NCBI RefSeq assembly: GCF_001939735.1
Contig: NZ_MJIL01000060.1
Location: forward strand, 1-64,000
Reading direction: 5' to 3'
Source of the DNA: Photobacterium proteolyticum
GTDB lineage: Bacteria > Pseudomonadota > Gammaproteobacteria > Enterobacterales > Vibrionaceae
Length of the DNA: 64,000 nucleotides
The notes under the pieces are model-generated. The model had not been told where the DNA came from and did no database searches. It saw only the letters and a list, made by a program, of their open reading frames with translations. A program made the position numbers and the translations under genes. The number at the start of each line of letters is the position of its first letter. Position 1 is the first letter of the stretch. This document shows positions 34,929 to 44,786 of this stretch, in pieces.

Positions 34929-37298
34929 TTAGCGCGCCTTGGCTCGGCTACGGTTCGGCTTGCCGTTTTGGCTCTGACCTTGCCCCTGACGTTGACCGGA
35001 AGTCGGCTTACCGTTGCGGTTAGGGCGGCCCGAGTTGTTCCCGTTACTGTTACCATTACGGTTTCCAGCAGACTGCCCTGAAGGTTTACCGTTTGGTTTA
35101 CCTCGGTTACCTTGCTGGCTCTGGTTGCCTTTGTTATTGCCGTTAGAGCGGCTACCCGGCTTACGTTTGCCATCCTTGCGGATATCAGGCTGATTTGGGT
35201 GCTTGGTTGCAAAGCGTTTTGCACCGTGACGGCCAGAACCTCGACGTTGTGCCGGCGTCATCTCTGCCTCGCTGCCTTCTTCTGGTACAAGGCAGTTTGG
35301 TCTATCGCCAATCAGGTACTTTTTGCCCATCGAGACAAGCGCCTCTCGGATCAGTGGCCAGTTCAGTGGATCATGGTAGCGCAACAGAGCCTTGTGCAGA
35401 CGACGCTGGCGATCGCCTTTGGCGACAAATAAATCTTCGCGCTTTTTATACTTAACACGCTTGAGCGGGTTAGTTTCCGAGTGGTACATCGCCGTTGCGT
35501 TACACATCGGAGACGGGTAGAAGTTCTGAACCTGATCACACTGGAAATCATTCTTCTTAAGCCACAGAGCCAGATTCAGCATGTCTTCGTCGGTCGAACC
35601 CGGGTGCGCCGAAATGAAGTACGGGATCAGGTACTGCTTCTTGCCTGCTTCTTTGCTGTATTTCTCAAACAGTTCCTTAAATCGGTCATAGGTGCCCATG
35701 CCCGGCTTCATCATCAGATCCAGTGTGCCTTTTTCGGTATGCTCAGGCGCTATCTTCAGGTAACCGCCAACGTGGTGGGTCACCAGTTCGCGGATATATT
35801 CCGGTGATTCGATAGCCAAGTCATAGCGAACGCCTGAAGCAATCATGATCTTCTTGATACCGTCAACATTACGTGCTTTGCGGTATAGATCGATAGTGTG
35901 CTTGTGGTCGGTATCCAGCTTCTTGCAGATCTCCGGGAAGATACAAGAAGGACGGCGACAGTTGGCCTCGGCGCGTGGATCCGAACAACCCAGGCGGTAC
36001 ATGTTGGCTGTTGGTCCACCCAGATCCGAAATAGTGCCGGTAAAGCCCGGAACCTTGTCGCGGATATCTTCCAGTTCGCTGATGATCGATTCTTGTGAGC
36101 GGTTTTGGATGATACGTCCTTCGTGCTCGGTGATCGAACAGAAAGAACAGCCGCCAAAGCAACCGCGCATGATATTCACACTGGTTTTGATCATGTCATA
36201 GGCTGGAATTTTAGCCTTGCCATAGGAAGGGTGAGGCACGCGCGCATAAGGCAAGCCAAAGACAAAGTCCATCTCTTCCGTGGTCAGCGGAATAGGCGGC
36301 TTGTTCACCCATAGTTCGCGATCAGCGTGTTTCTGGATCAGAGCTCGCGATGAGTAAGGGTTAGTTTCCAGGTGCATAACACGGCTGGCGTGCGCATAGA
36401 GAATACGGTCGTTGCGCAGCTTTTCAAAAGACGGCAGACGAATAGCCGTGCTGTTGGAGTCATGGCGAGACGGCTGAATGTGAACCGGCTTGGCTTCAAC
36501 TTCTGCCTTTTTCTCAGCTTTGTTGGTTTCGCAGTTCTCTTCAGTCGCATAAGGGTTGGGCATTGCCATGGCCTTACCCGGTTTTTCAATGCGGCTGGAA
36601 TCGATCTCTTTATAGCCTTCCGGCAGTTCTTTCATGATCACTGCCGTACCGGCTATGTTGGTCAGTGTTGCAATATCCTCGCCGTCCGCCAGACGGTGTG
36701 CCACTTCAACCAAGGCACGCTCGGCATTACCGAAAAGAAGAATGTCACCTTTGGCATCAAACAGAACAGAGCGACGTACTTTGTCAGACCAGTAGTCGTA
36801 GTGAGACAGTCTGCGTAGGCTGGCTTCGATACCACCGAGTACAATCGGTGTTTCTTTGTAGGCTTCACGGCAGCGCTGAGAATAGACCAACACGGCGCGA
36901 TCAGGTCGCTTGCCGCCTTCGTTGTTCGGTGTGTAGGCATCATCATGACGCAGCTTGCGGTCAGCCGTATAGCGGTTGATCATCGAATCCATGTTACCGG
37001 CTGTAATGCCGAAAAACAGATTCGGTTTGCCCATCGACATGAAGGCGTCTTTGTTGTTCCACTCAGGCTGGGCGATGATGCCGACCCGGAAGCCTTGCGA
37101 TTCTAGCAATCGGCCAATTACCGCCATACCGAAGCTTGGGTGGTCAACGTAGGCATCACCGGTAACGATAATAATGTCGCAGCTATCCCAGCCAAGTGCG
37201 TCCATTTCCGCACGGTTTGTCGGCAGGAACGGCGCAGTGCCGTAGCATTCCGCCCAGTATTTGGGATAGCTATTTATTGGTGTTACATCAGTGTGCAT
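34929..37298 (-). CDS. ygiQ: YgiQ-family radical SAM protein
   Basis: 789 residues. The N-terminal part is a B12-binding-like Rossmann domain ([19 protein letters not shown]). The radical SAM motif CFGGCSFC in the middle binds the 4Fe-4S cluster used to make the 5'-deoxyadenosyl radical. The reaction of the family is not known. The last 100 residues are low in complexity, rich in Asn, Gly, Lys, Arg and Gln, and basic; this tail is longer than in E. coli YgiQ. Single gene. Confidence 0.92.
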   Translation of the reverse strand: MHTDVTPINSYPKYWAECYGTAPFLPTNRAEMDALGWDSCDIIIVTGDAYVDHPSFGMAVIGRLLESQGFRVGIIAQPEWNNKDAFMSMGKPNLFFGITAGNMDSMINRYTADRKLRHDDAYTPNNEGGKRPDRAVLVYSQRCREAYKETPIVLGGIEASLRRLSHYDYWSDKVRRSVLFDAKGDILLFGNAERALVEVAHRLADGEDIATLTNIAGTAVIMKELPEGYKEIDSSRIEKPGKAMAMPNPYATEENCETNKAEKKAEVEAKPVHIQPSRHDSNSTAIRLPSFEKLRNDRILYAHASRVMHLETNPYSSRALIQKHADRELWVNKPPIPLTTEEMDFVFGLPYARVPHPSYGKAKIPAYDMIKTSVNIMRGCFGGCSFCSITEHEGRIIQNRSQESIISELEDIRDKVPGFTGTISDLGGPTANMYRLGCSDPRAEANCRRPSCIFPEICKKLDTDHKHTIDLYRKARNVDGIKKIMIASGVRYDLAIESPEYIRELVTHHVGGYLKIAPEHTEKGTLDLMMKPGMGTYDRFKELFEKYSKEAGKKQYLIPYFISAHPGSTDEDMLNLALWLKKNDFQCDQVQNFYPSPMCNATAMYHSETNPLKRVKYKKREDLFVAKGDRQRRLHKALLRYHDPLNWPLIREALVSMGKKYLIGDRPNCLVPEEGSEAEMTPAQRRGSGRHGAKRFATKHPNQPDIRKDGKRKPGSRSNGNNKGNQSQQGNRGKPNGKPSGQSAGNRNGNSNGNNSGRPNRNGKPTSGQRQGQGQSQNGKPNRSRAKAR

Positions 37299-38011
37299 AC
37301 ATTGGCCTCAATCTTAGAAGGCGGGAATTATAGCCGCTTGGTAAATGACTGGCTAGCCCTGATATTCTCTGGGTTTGACTCACCAAGAGGGCATAAAAAT
37401 GATGTGGGTTAATCTTAGTCGGAATCTGATGGATTTTGTGGCTTGTTTGCCAGAGAACTGTCACCAATCATGAACCATTTTAGCGCGGATCATGACAGCC
37501 TTTGATACGCGATATTCTCAAGGGGTGATTGGTTTGCGGCTTAAAGAAAAGCAGAAGAGTTGACAGTTTTACTATGCGCAGATGACGGGTAACCTATTTA
37601 AACCTTACATATCATATGCTTTCATACTGAATTATTCGGTGCAGGCATGTGTATGGCGATTGGTCGCGGGTGGTGAGGTAGGCGAATTTGTTTCGTTAAT
37701 CTTCTTCATATTTTTAGAGTATTTGGAAGAGGTATGATCTGGGTTAGTAGAATATATTGTTATACCGATTGAGAGAAACTTCCAGCATTTGGCCAATCTA
37801 AACTGAGATATCCTTGTACGGATACTGTTCAACCTTGATAGAACCTTACTAAGGTATACATTATCAAGTCTGTTACGAGAATTTGATATAAATTATGCTT
37901 AGTTATTTATTACAATTTGTCAGGTTAGAGTCCTAGCCCTCTGAAACATGTTAACTGAATTTCAAATACTATCGCATTAAATGCTATTAAAAACATAACA
38001 AGAAGAGCAAT
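37299..38011. other. Long AT-rich intergenic region
   Basis: 713 bases with no convincing gene. From about 37560 the sequence becomes clearly AT-rich. It includes the upstream region of ygiQ and, at the right, the leader of the orphan gene at 38012. The few open frames (for example the minus-strand one at 37632-37832) have no ribosome site and look like chance. Confidence 0.6.
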
Positions 38012-38563
38012 ATGATCAAACGTCCGCAATTCAACACTCGTAACTTAGCTTCTATTGACGAAGAGACATCATCACCAAAGTATGCTTATGACAGTAAAGT
38101 ATATTTCTTTGATTGCCATCCAGAGCAACCCGCTTGGCTAAAGCAACTATTTATGGTCAGGGGTATTGTTCGTAGGGTAGTTTTTGATGATGAAAGACAA
38201 GAGATTGCTTATCAACTCTATCTTCCTACTAATCGTCGGACAATATATGTTTATGAGAAAGAGCTAGGAACTAATTATGCTGATAGCCAGATTTCTTGCC
38301 CATGGGGTACTGTCGAATCCACTATGCAAGACGGATTAATGGTGAAGGTGGGTGAAAAAATTGAGCCAATAGTGTTATTAGATGAAGTTGTAAAAGCACT
38401 TAAACTTGATGCCGTCGATTATATGCAACATAGACGTAGAATTCATGTATTACTTAAAACCGCAAAATCTGTTGTGCGTGTTAGTTATGATCGTCAGCCA
38501 GAGTATAGGGTCTTTGCAAAGAAGGCTAGCTATATGCAAGCTACTCAGGCGTTACTCATGTAG
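38012..38563 (+). CDS. Hypothetical protein, no recognised family
   Basis: 183 residues, soluble, with alternating charged and beta-type stretches (GIVRRVVFDDERQEIAYQLY, then TIYVYEKELG). No membrane helix, signal peptide or catalytic motif can be seen. The start is ATG after AGAAGAGC. It lies in AT-rich DNA beside the IS110 remnant, so it may have been acquired. The frame happens to stay open past its TAG, antisense to the remnant. Confidence 0.6.
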   Translation: MIKRPQFNTRNLASIDEETSSPKYAYDSKVYFFDCHPEQPAWLKQLFMVRGIVRRVVFDDERQEIAYQLYLPTNRRTIYVYEKELGTNYADSQISCPWGTVESTMQDGLMVKVGEKIEPIVLLDEVVKALKLDAVDYMQHRRRIHVLLKTAKSVVRVSYDRQPEYRVFAKKASYMQATQALLM

Positions 38564-38589
38564 TATCGGCCTTATAACAAAGCTGTAGT

Positions 38590-38865
38590 AATCGGCGCAA
38601 AAAATAATGATAACTCTTTATCTGTATCTTCCAAACACGAGAGAATTGGCCAGCTGTTTCAAATTTCTATCCCTACATGGAAAATCACGCCATATTCAGC
38701 AGATAAGTTCCTAATCTGGTTTGCTGTAGCAGTACGCTGCTCTAGTCATCTAGATCTGACGCAACGCAGTGCTTTGATATCTTGCTGTCCGATACTCTTA
38801 ATTGATAAGGGGATCGCAGGAAAGACTATGTAACCAAGTCGTTTCACAGCTAAACTAAGTGGGGG
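38590..38865 (-). pseudogene. Remnant of an IS110-family transposase
   Basis: Minus-strand translation gives pieces typical of the IS110 transposase middle region: LAVKRLGYIVFPA, then SIKSIGQQDIKALRCVRSR, a stop, then RTATANQIRNLSAEYGV (38686-38736), a stop, then LEDTDKELSLFF. These match the family pattern VKSxEQQDIQALHRxRxRL, RTALxNQIRGLLAEYG and ILEDAxxELS. Two in-frame stops and loss of both ends show it is dead. No complete catalytic DEDD domain remains. Confidence 0.75.
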
Positions 38866-38887
38866 AAAATAAACCAAGGAGTGGTTG

Positions 38888-39640
38888 GTGTTACGTGTGT
38901 TGATGGTGGTGGCATTGATCTTCATGTCTGTCAGTGTCCTTACTGAAGTAAATGAACACCAACGATATGAAACGTTGCTGGAGCTGATTACCTGCGGTGT
39001 ATTTGTGTTCGTGTTGTTTGTAGCCAGTGAGTTTCTAGCGAAGTCTTTGTGGTTACTTTTAGGGATGTTATTTCTGATTTGCTCGAGTCTGCTAGGTGTC
39101 GCCCTTGAACTTGAAAAGTCGGGCGCCTATTTTGGTGTGAGTGGCTCAAGTGCAATGGTTGTTATCGATATGATTTATATATTTGGGCTTTGTTCAGCAG
39201 CATATGGGCTACATAGGATCATTCGGTACTACATTACGCACAGCTATTACGATGAACTAACGGGTTTATGTAATCGCAGGAAGCTCAACCAGTTCGATTC
39301 TAATAACAGCGGGCGTGTTTTGATCTATATGGATTTGGATGGCTTAAAAGGGGTTAATGACACGAAGGGGCATGAAGCCGGTGATAGTCTGATTGTAACT
39401 TTCGCAGGGTTATTGAAGTCAGTACCTGAAGTCATTGAACGGTTTAGAGTTGGAGGCGATGAGTTTATCCTTATCTGCGGTGCCGACAAGCAGGAAGCGA
39501 CTATTCAGTTTTTAATGCAGTCTGCAACGGAGGTTAATGTGCAATTTTCATATGGTATTGCTCAATTGGATGATGGACTTAAGGCCGCGTTAGCCAATGC
39601 AGACCACGCAATGTATTTGATGAAAAAAGGCAGAAAATAG
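38888..39640 (+). CDS. Small membrane diguanylate cyclase
   Basis: 250 residues. About four membrane helices fill the first 115 residues, followed by a compact GGDEF domain: YDELTGLCNRRKL, IYMDLDGLKGVND and RFRVGGDEF. The catalytic motif is intact, so it should make c-di-GMP. No RxxD inhibitory site precedes GGDEF, so product inhibition there is unlikely. GTG 38888 follows AAGGAG by six bases; a TTG one codon upstream is the alternative. Confidence 0.85.
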   Translation: MLRVLMVVALIFMSVSVLTEVNEHQRYETLLELITCGVFVFVLFVASEFLAKSLWLLLGMLFLICSSLLGVALELEKSGAYFGVSGSSAMVVIDMIYIFGLCSAAYGLHRIIRYYITHSYYDELTGLCNRRKLNQFDSNNSGRVLIYMDLDGLKGVNDTKGHEAGDSLIVTFAGLLKSVPEVIERFRVGGDEFILICGADKQEATIQFLMQSATEVNVQFSYGIAQLDDGLKAALANADHAMYLMKKGRK

Positions 39641-39833
39641 CCGCTTAGAACGATTCAATGGTCCATTTGATAATGACTAAAATGTGCAGTCCAGCACCTG
39701 ATTTATTCAATTCACTACTTGCCAATAGGAAGTGTCCATATATGATCAAATCAGGTTAATTCTGCTAATTCAATTAATGCATCGGTGAAAAAAACGGTCG
39801 GTATGGCTATACACATCACCGATGCAATTAGCG

Positions 39834-40262
39834 TCACTCAATACGTTTCAATTTATATAGCATGAGGTTTTCGCCATTATAAAAACTGGTGACGACATTC
39901 TCGCCTACCTTTTTAAAACGCATAGAACTGAAAACTTTTGTGCTTTTATCTAGCTTTTCTTTCAATGACTTACTGTCTGAGTCAGCAGATATTTGAATTA
40001 ATACTATTCGACCATTGCTGTCTTTCTGGTATTGAGCGTCATAGCGAACATTGAATTTCTTGGCTCGCTCATCCTGGCCGTAGATATTCAAGGTGTTACC
40101 ATCAAACTCCATGTAAAACGCTTCGCCATTTACAGATTCGGCCTGCCAAAACCCATTGATCTTATAGAAGACTGGTGTGAATTTCCCTTTGAGAAACAAG
40201 AGCACCAGACTAATAACTGCAATATTTATCAATAGCTTAATTAAGGGGTGATATTTATGCAT
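39834..40262 (-). CDS. ToxS-like membrane-anchored partner protein
   Basis: 142 residues: a short cytosolic start, one membrane helix (7-24) and a periplasmic domain of about 115 residues containing GFWQAESVNGEAFYMEFDG. No close family is recognised, but size, topology and position match ToxS/TcpH-type partners of membrane-bound regulators. Its ATG, after AGAGGA, lies inside the end of the regulator gene (22-base overlap), so the two are translated together. Confidence 0.65.
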   Translation of the reverse strand: MHKYHPLIKLLINIAVISLVLLFLKGKFTPVFYKINGFWQAESVNGEAFYMEFDGNTLNIYGQDERAKKFNVRYDAQYQKDSNGRIVLIQISADSDSKSLKEKLDKSTKVFSSMRFKKVGENVVTSFYNGENLMLYKLKRIE

Positions 40263-40948
40263 TGCTTGTCCTCTTTACACCCGTATATTGTGGCACTGAC
40301 CTTGTCGATATAGTCATAGTGAGTTGATTGCAGCGTTTCATTTATTAGTTTGAGTTCATTATCGGTCGGACTAAATAGTATATATGTTTCGTTAATACGC
40401 ATTGCTTCAAAGTCATCTTGCTGAATAAGTCCAATACCGAGGACAACCAATAAACTAGTGAGAATGCTGACTAAAGCAAATACGGGCTTGCTTAGCTTAA
40501 TAGCTGTTGATTTCACTTTTTGAGATGAAGCTTTAGATGTAGTGTCAGGCTTGGTCTTCTTTTTGACCTCTGGTGCCGGAGCGCTAAGCTCAGGAGTGGG
40601 TGGGGCACAGGTATGAAACTCTGGCTTAACACCTAGCTTGTAGCCTCGTTTGGGTACGGTAATGATCAGGGCCTTGCCTTGATTGAATAACTTCGAGCGT
40701 AAACTGTTAACCGTTTGGTTAATCGTAAACTCTGACGCATAGGTGTTCGCCCACACGTTTTCCGCAATGTCAGTACGAAGCGCTACATTCGGGTATCGCT
40801 GACAAAGATATTTGAGTAATTCGACCTCTTTGATGCGCAGTTGAGTCTGGGCACCATCATTACTATTTGTGACCGACATATCAGTGAGCGAAACCTTTAG
40901 GTTTTGAAGACTGATATAAGTGATATTATCGTCGAGCGGGTTTGCCAT
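40241..40948 (-). CDS. ToxR-like transmembrane transcription regulator
   Basis: 235 residues from ATG 40948; a TTG at 41002 would add 18. An OmpR-type winged helix (about 10-105, wing VPKRGYKL) is followed by a Pro/Lys-rich linker, one membrane helix (154-175) and a short periplasmic tail with two cysteines close to the end (C-KEDKQ-C). This is the layout of ToxR, TcpP and CadC: sensing outside, DNA binding inside without phosphorylation. The two cysteines could form a redox-sensitive disulfide. Target genes are unknown. Confidence 0.85.
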   Translation of the reverse strand: MANPLDDNITYISLQNLKVSLTDMSVTNSNDGAQTQLRIKEVELLKYLCQRYPNVALRTDIAENVWANTYASEFTINQTVNSLRSKLFNQGKALIITVPKRGYKLGVKPEFHTCAPPTPELSAPAPEVKKKTKPDTTSKASSQKVKSTAIKLSKPVFALVSILTSLLVVLGIGLIQQDDFEAMRINETYILFSPTDNELKLINETLQSTHYDYIDKVSATIYGCKEDKQCINITP

Positions 40949-41094
40949 ATTGGTTTTCAGTACTGTAAGTAATGCATCATGATTGAAGTTATAGACGAGC
41001 AAATTATGATACAGTTCAAATTGTTAAGCAACAAAATGCAAGCATAATCGAACAGAGCTCAAAATCCGCCCGGCATAATGAGGTAAGTGTTTGA

Positions 41095-42639
41095 TTAGCC
41101 GAAGGACTTTCCAAGTCCTTTAAGCATGGTAACCTTTTCACGCATCAAAATGGATGACTTTTCCATCTTTTCTACTTGTTCCAGGTTTTTTGTCGAAGAA
41201 TATGAGATTTGGTTAACATTGTTACTGATTTCAGCTGAGACCATTCCTTGCTCTTCGGCTGCTGTGGCAATCTGAGTCGATATTTCTGCCATTTCATCAA
41301 CCATAGCCACAACCTCTCTAATACTTTGGGCTGTTGTATCTGTGTTATCGACACATTCTTTGGTCTTCTCAATACTGACGGTTGTCCGTGACTGCCATTG
41401 GTTCAAGGTTGAGTTTATGTCGCTAATACCATGCTGGATTTTTTCTGTGGCACCATGTGTTCGTTGCGATAGAGCACGTACCTCATCGGCAACGACAGCA
41501 AACCCGCGCCCTTGCTCTCCCGCTCGGGCGGCTTCGATAGCGGCATTAAGTGCCAGTAAGTTTGTTTGTTCGGCAATGCCCTGTATTTCTACCATCATGG
41601 TTTCTATTTGATCGGAGACTTTGACCAGAGACTTGGCTGTTTCAGCAGTATTTTCTGTTTCCTGCTCCAATTCATAGATAGCTTGCTGGGTTAAATTGAG
41701 TGCTTCGGTGGTTTTGACACATTGCAGTTGGGCCGTGGCAACTTTGTCTGCTGTAAGCTGGGTATTTTGGGCAATTTCATTCGACACTGTTGAAAGTTCG
41801 GTGATGGCCGAAGCTATCATTTGTGTTTCCTGATCCTGTTCGGTGATGGAAGCTTTGGTCGATGTGGAGGCCTGCTGGAGAGTGTCTGCAACATCTCCCA
41901 GTGCTATAGAGGCATCATCGACACGTCCCAGAACCGTTTTCAGTCGTGCATCGCCTAGCTGGAGATGAAAGTCAGCGATAGACTCTTTCGAGTCGCCACT
42001 ATAGATAATACGCGTCAGGCTGTCGTATTGGTCAGTCAATTGCTTTAAATATGAGGGAGTTTTCAGCAATTCGTTGCGAAACAGAAAGAAAGCGACGGCG
42101 AGAGGAACCAGGGCCGAGAATTCAGCATACCCCGGAATAAAGAGGTGCGCGCTGGTAATAGTCAGCACAGTAGCCAGAAAGCACAGAACCATTTTTTGTG
42201 TGGTGGACAGCTGGAACGAATAAGGATTCTTTTTCTGATTAAGATGTTGGTAGATTTTATTAGCTCTATTAATCATTTCACTGCCTGGCTTGCGTCTGAC
42301 CGACTGGTAACCGCAGACTTGGTTGTTCTCATACAGTGGGGTGACGTACGCATCTACCCAGTAATAGCTACCGTCTTTACAGCAATTTTTGACGATTCCC
42401 CGCCATGGCTGTTCGGCCTTTAGGTGCTTCCATAAGTCGGCGAAGGCTTGACGAGGCATGTCAGGGTGCCGGATGATATTGTGGTGCTGACCAACGAGTT
42501 CATCTGCAGAATAACCGCAAATGTCAACGAATTCGTCGTTTGCATAGGTAATGATGCCTTTCAAGTCGGTTGTCGTAACAAGTTGGGCGTTGGGAGCCAG
42601 CACAATTTCATTGTCAGTAACATGGGTATTCTTTCGCAT
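41095..42639 (-). CDS. Aer-type PAS methyl-accepting chemoreceptor
   Basis: 514 residues. The PAS domain (about 15-120) carries the Aer features [26 protein letters not shown] and PWRGIVKN, used to bind FAD and sense redox state or oxygen. A short hydrophobic segment (about 145-190) anchors it, then a signalling domain with the conserved tip [20 protein letters not shown] and [11 protein letters not shown]. It likely drives energy taxis. Confidence 0.9.
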   Translation of the reverse strand: MRKNTHVTDNEIVLAPNAQLVTTTDLKGIITYANDEFVDICGYSADELVGQHHNIIRHPDMPRQAFADLWKHLKAEQPWRGIVKNCCKDGSYYWVDAYVTPLYENNQVCGYQSVRRKPGSEMINRANKIYQHLNQKKNPYSFQLSTTQKMVLCFLATVLTITSAHLFIPGYAEFSALVPLAVAFFLFRNELLKTPSYLKQLTDQYDSLTRIIYSGDSKESIADFHLQLGDARLKTVLGRVDDASIALGDVADTLQQASTSTKASITEQDQETQMIASAITELSTVSNEIAQNTQLTADKVATAQLQCVKTTEALNLTQQAIYELEQETENTAETAKSLVKVSDQIETMMVEIQGIAEQTNLLALNAAIEAARAGEQGRGFAVVADEVRALSQRTHGATEKIQHGISDINSTLNQWQSRTTVSIEKTKECVDNTDTTAQSIREVVAMVDEMAEISTQIATAAEEQGMVSAEISNNVNQISYSSTKNLEQVEKMEKSSILMREKVTMLKGLGKSFG

Positions 42640-43050
42640 AACTATTCCCTCTCTACATCAAAAGTCACGGCTCGACGGCTGAAGCTTAATCACTGGCTCC
42701 ACAAGTCATAAAACAGCGTTAGTAATGACAACAGTGCCATTACAAAAAGTACGGTATAACTCCGCTTAAAATAAAATGTAGATGGGATATCACTTATGTA
42801 CATAATTGAATTTAAGGTGTTTTATCACAATTCAGAGCATTGGGCTTAATATCGCTTAGATCTTCTTATTATTCCTTAGGTATGCCACACGTTGCAGTTT
42901 TGGTGGCTGTAATTAAGATAAATACAATATAAAGTTCCGAGGAGGGTGATTTTATAAAAAAGATGAACTGGAAACTGGTGGTGGTAGGGATTTCTAGTGG
43001 GGGCAGAGTGTATTAGTTAGATGATTTTCGTGATTATGTGTTTATTTATA
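42640..43050. other. Intergenic region without recognised gene
   Basis: About 410 AT-rich bases upstream of the Aer-type gene. I find no conserved element; the 17-codon frame at about 42963 lacks a properly placed ribosome site. Confidence 0.45.
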
Positions 43051-43083
43051 AAGAAAAGCCCACATGAGTTATGGGCTTTTTCA
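43051..43083 (-). terminator. Terminator of dcuC
   Basis: Nine-bp stem AAAAGCCCA/TGGGCTTTT with a nine-base loop; on the minus strand it continues into TTTCTTTA. Possibly bidirectional. Confidence 0.85.
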
Positions 43084-43098
43084 GGTTTATAGGATGGC

Positions 43099-44454
43099 TT
43101 ACGCCGCCGGTACCATAACTTGGGTGGCAATGATTACCACGATAATACCAACAAAGACCGGAACAGAAGTACGTTTAACCACTTCGAACGGAGACAGCTT
43201 CGCCATGCCCGAACAGGCAACAACAACACCAGATACCGGAGAAATGGTACGGCCAAGGTTAGATGCCTGAAGCATTGGAATAACCAGGTATGCCGGGTTG
43301 ATGCCCATTTTGGCCGCAAGGCTAGGAATAAGCTCAACGAATGCGTAGAACGGCGCGTTACCTGAACCGGTAGTGACAGCTGCAATTGCTGTGATACCAA
43401 CCAATAGGATCATCAGGAAGATACCGCCGGCACCCGCGATTTCAGCAAGGTGAAGCAGGTTGTCGATGAAACCGACAGATTTCAAACCTTGCGCGAAAAC
43501 ACCAGCTGCAATCAAGAGCATAACTACGCCTGAGAAGGCATCTGCCATTCCTTTATACGCAGCATCCAGGCCTTCAAATACCATTTTTGAGTTACGGTGG
43601 CGGATCAGTTCGATTACCGCAGCAAGGAACATACAGATCACCAGAATAGTGACGATGTGTAGTTCCGGGAACAGCTTACCGCTGAACAGCAATACACCGA
43701 TGATCGGCGTGAAAGGCAAAATGCAGAAGAATTTTGGCGCATCAACAGTCAGTTCGCTAACGTCCAGTTTTTCGTGAACAACACCTTCTTTGTCATCCAG
43801 GTAGCGCTGCCAGAAGAAGTGAGCAGCGGCCATGGCGATAATAGCGACAATAGAAATTGGCAGCGTTGTCTTGAAGGCAAAGTCGATCAGCTCCATACCT
43901 GCTGCTTCAGCAGCGACAACAACATCACCAGAGGTCGGAGACAGAATGATAGCTGCCGGTGACGCACAGATTGCAGCTGCAGCGCCGCGACTGATGCCCA
44001 TATTAACCATCAGCGGGAACAAGGTTGCCATTAGCAATACACCCAGACCGGTTGCAGATGAAACGGCAAGGGACATCAGGCAGGCAACGAAGTAGGTGGC
44101 GACCATCAGAATGTAAGGGGATTTGATAAATTGTAGTGGTTTGGACGCCATTTTCACGACCATGTCGTTGGCACCGATCTTGGTCATGTAGGCTGCAAAG
44201 CCACATAGCATCATGATCATCATGCCAAGTCCGCCTGCGCGGTACATTAGCAGGTACTTAATATACTCAAATACATCAGTGACAGCGTTGCCTGTTGACG
44301 TGACGCCAGTAGGCAGCACGTTCTTACCTAACGCAGCAGTGATGGCAAGTAAAATAATACCGCCAGTTAATAGCACTCCAGTTGCTGTATATCCTTTGAA
44401 GATGTATCGACCTACACCCGCAGCAACCAGAAGACCAATTATAAGCTCCAACAT
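43099..44454 (-). CDS. dcuC: Anaerobic C4-dicarboxylate carrier, DcuC family
   Basis: 451 residues, about twelve membrane helices. Characteristic stretches include GLGVLLMATLFPLMVNMG, SPTSGDVVVAAEAAG and LGRTISPVSGVVVACSGMA. DcuC-type carriers export succinate or exchange fumarate, malate and aspartate during anaerobic respiration or fermentation, in line with the Nrf and GlpABC genes here. Single gene. Confidence 0.9.
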   Translation of the reverse strand: MLELIIGLLVAAGVGRYIFKGYTATGVLLTGGIILLAITAALGKNVLPTGVTSTGNAVTDVFEYIKYLLMYRAGGLGMMIMMLCGFAAYMTKIGANDMVVKMASKPLQFIKSPYILMVATYFVACLMSLAVSSATGLGVLLMATLFPLMVNMGISRGAAAAICASPAAIILSPTSGDVVVAAEAAGMELIDFAFKTTLPISIVAIIAMAAAHFFWQRYLDDKEGVVHEKLDVSELTVDAPKFFCILPFTPIIGVLLFSGKLFPELHIVTILVICMFLAAVIELIRHRNSKMVFEGLDAAYKGMADAFSGVVMLLIAAGVFAQGLKSVGFIDNLLHLAEIAGAGGIFLMILLVGITAIAAVTTGSGNAPFYAFVELIPSLAAKMGINPAYLVIPMLQASNLGRTISPVSGVVVACSGMAKLSPFEVVKRTSVPVFVGIIVVIIATQVMVPAA

Positions 44455-44786
44455 GGAAGTGTCCTCTTAAACTACAAAATAAAACCAATTAAAAGAAAAT
44501 GTGTGTATATAAAAATACTTTCTTACACATTATTTATGGGTAATTTACCTAATTAGTAGCATTTACTCGATATATAACGGCGGTATTTATGATCTGATGC
44601 AGTATTTTAAGCGGCGTATTTTTGTTGTGCTACTGGCTTGAAAACTAATATGAAAAAAGCTGTAACAAAAGAGTTAACTGATAGTTTTGAAGGAAATTCT
44701 AATAAAATAGCAATATAGCGCCATTATAAGAATTGTTGCCTATATAGTATGAACGGATTGAATATGTAATTGGCTAGTGGTGATTA
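44455..44786. other. AT-rich upstream region of dcuC
   Basis: 332 bases, strongly AT-rich, containing the dcuC promoter region and the 3' flank of the next gene. I could not find a convincing FNR or CRP site. Confidence 0.4.

Noticed and set aside
37632..37832. 66-codon minus-strand frame in the AT-rich gap
   Set aside because: No ribosome site, odd composition, no recognisable family.
38564..38830. Open frame continuing for 89 codons past the TAG of the orphan gene, suggesting read-through
   Set aside because: It is antisense to the IS110 remnant, whose minus-strand match explains the sequence better.
41101..41119. Palindrome AAGGACTT/AAGTCCTT at the end of the Aer-type gene
   Set aside because: It lies within the coding sequence and has a three-base loop; no evidence of function.
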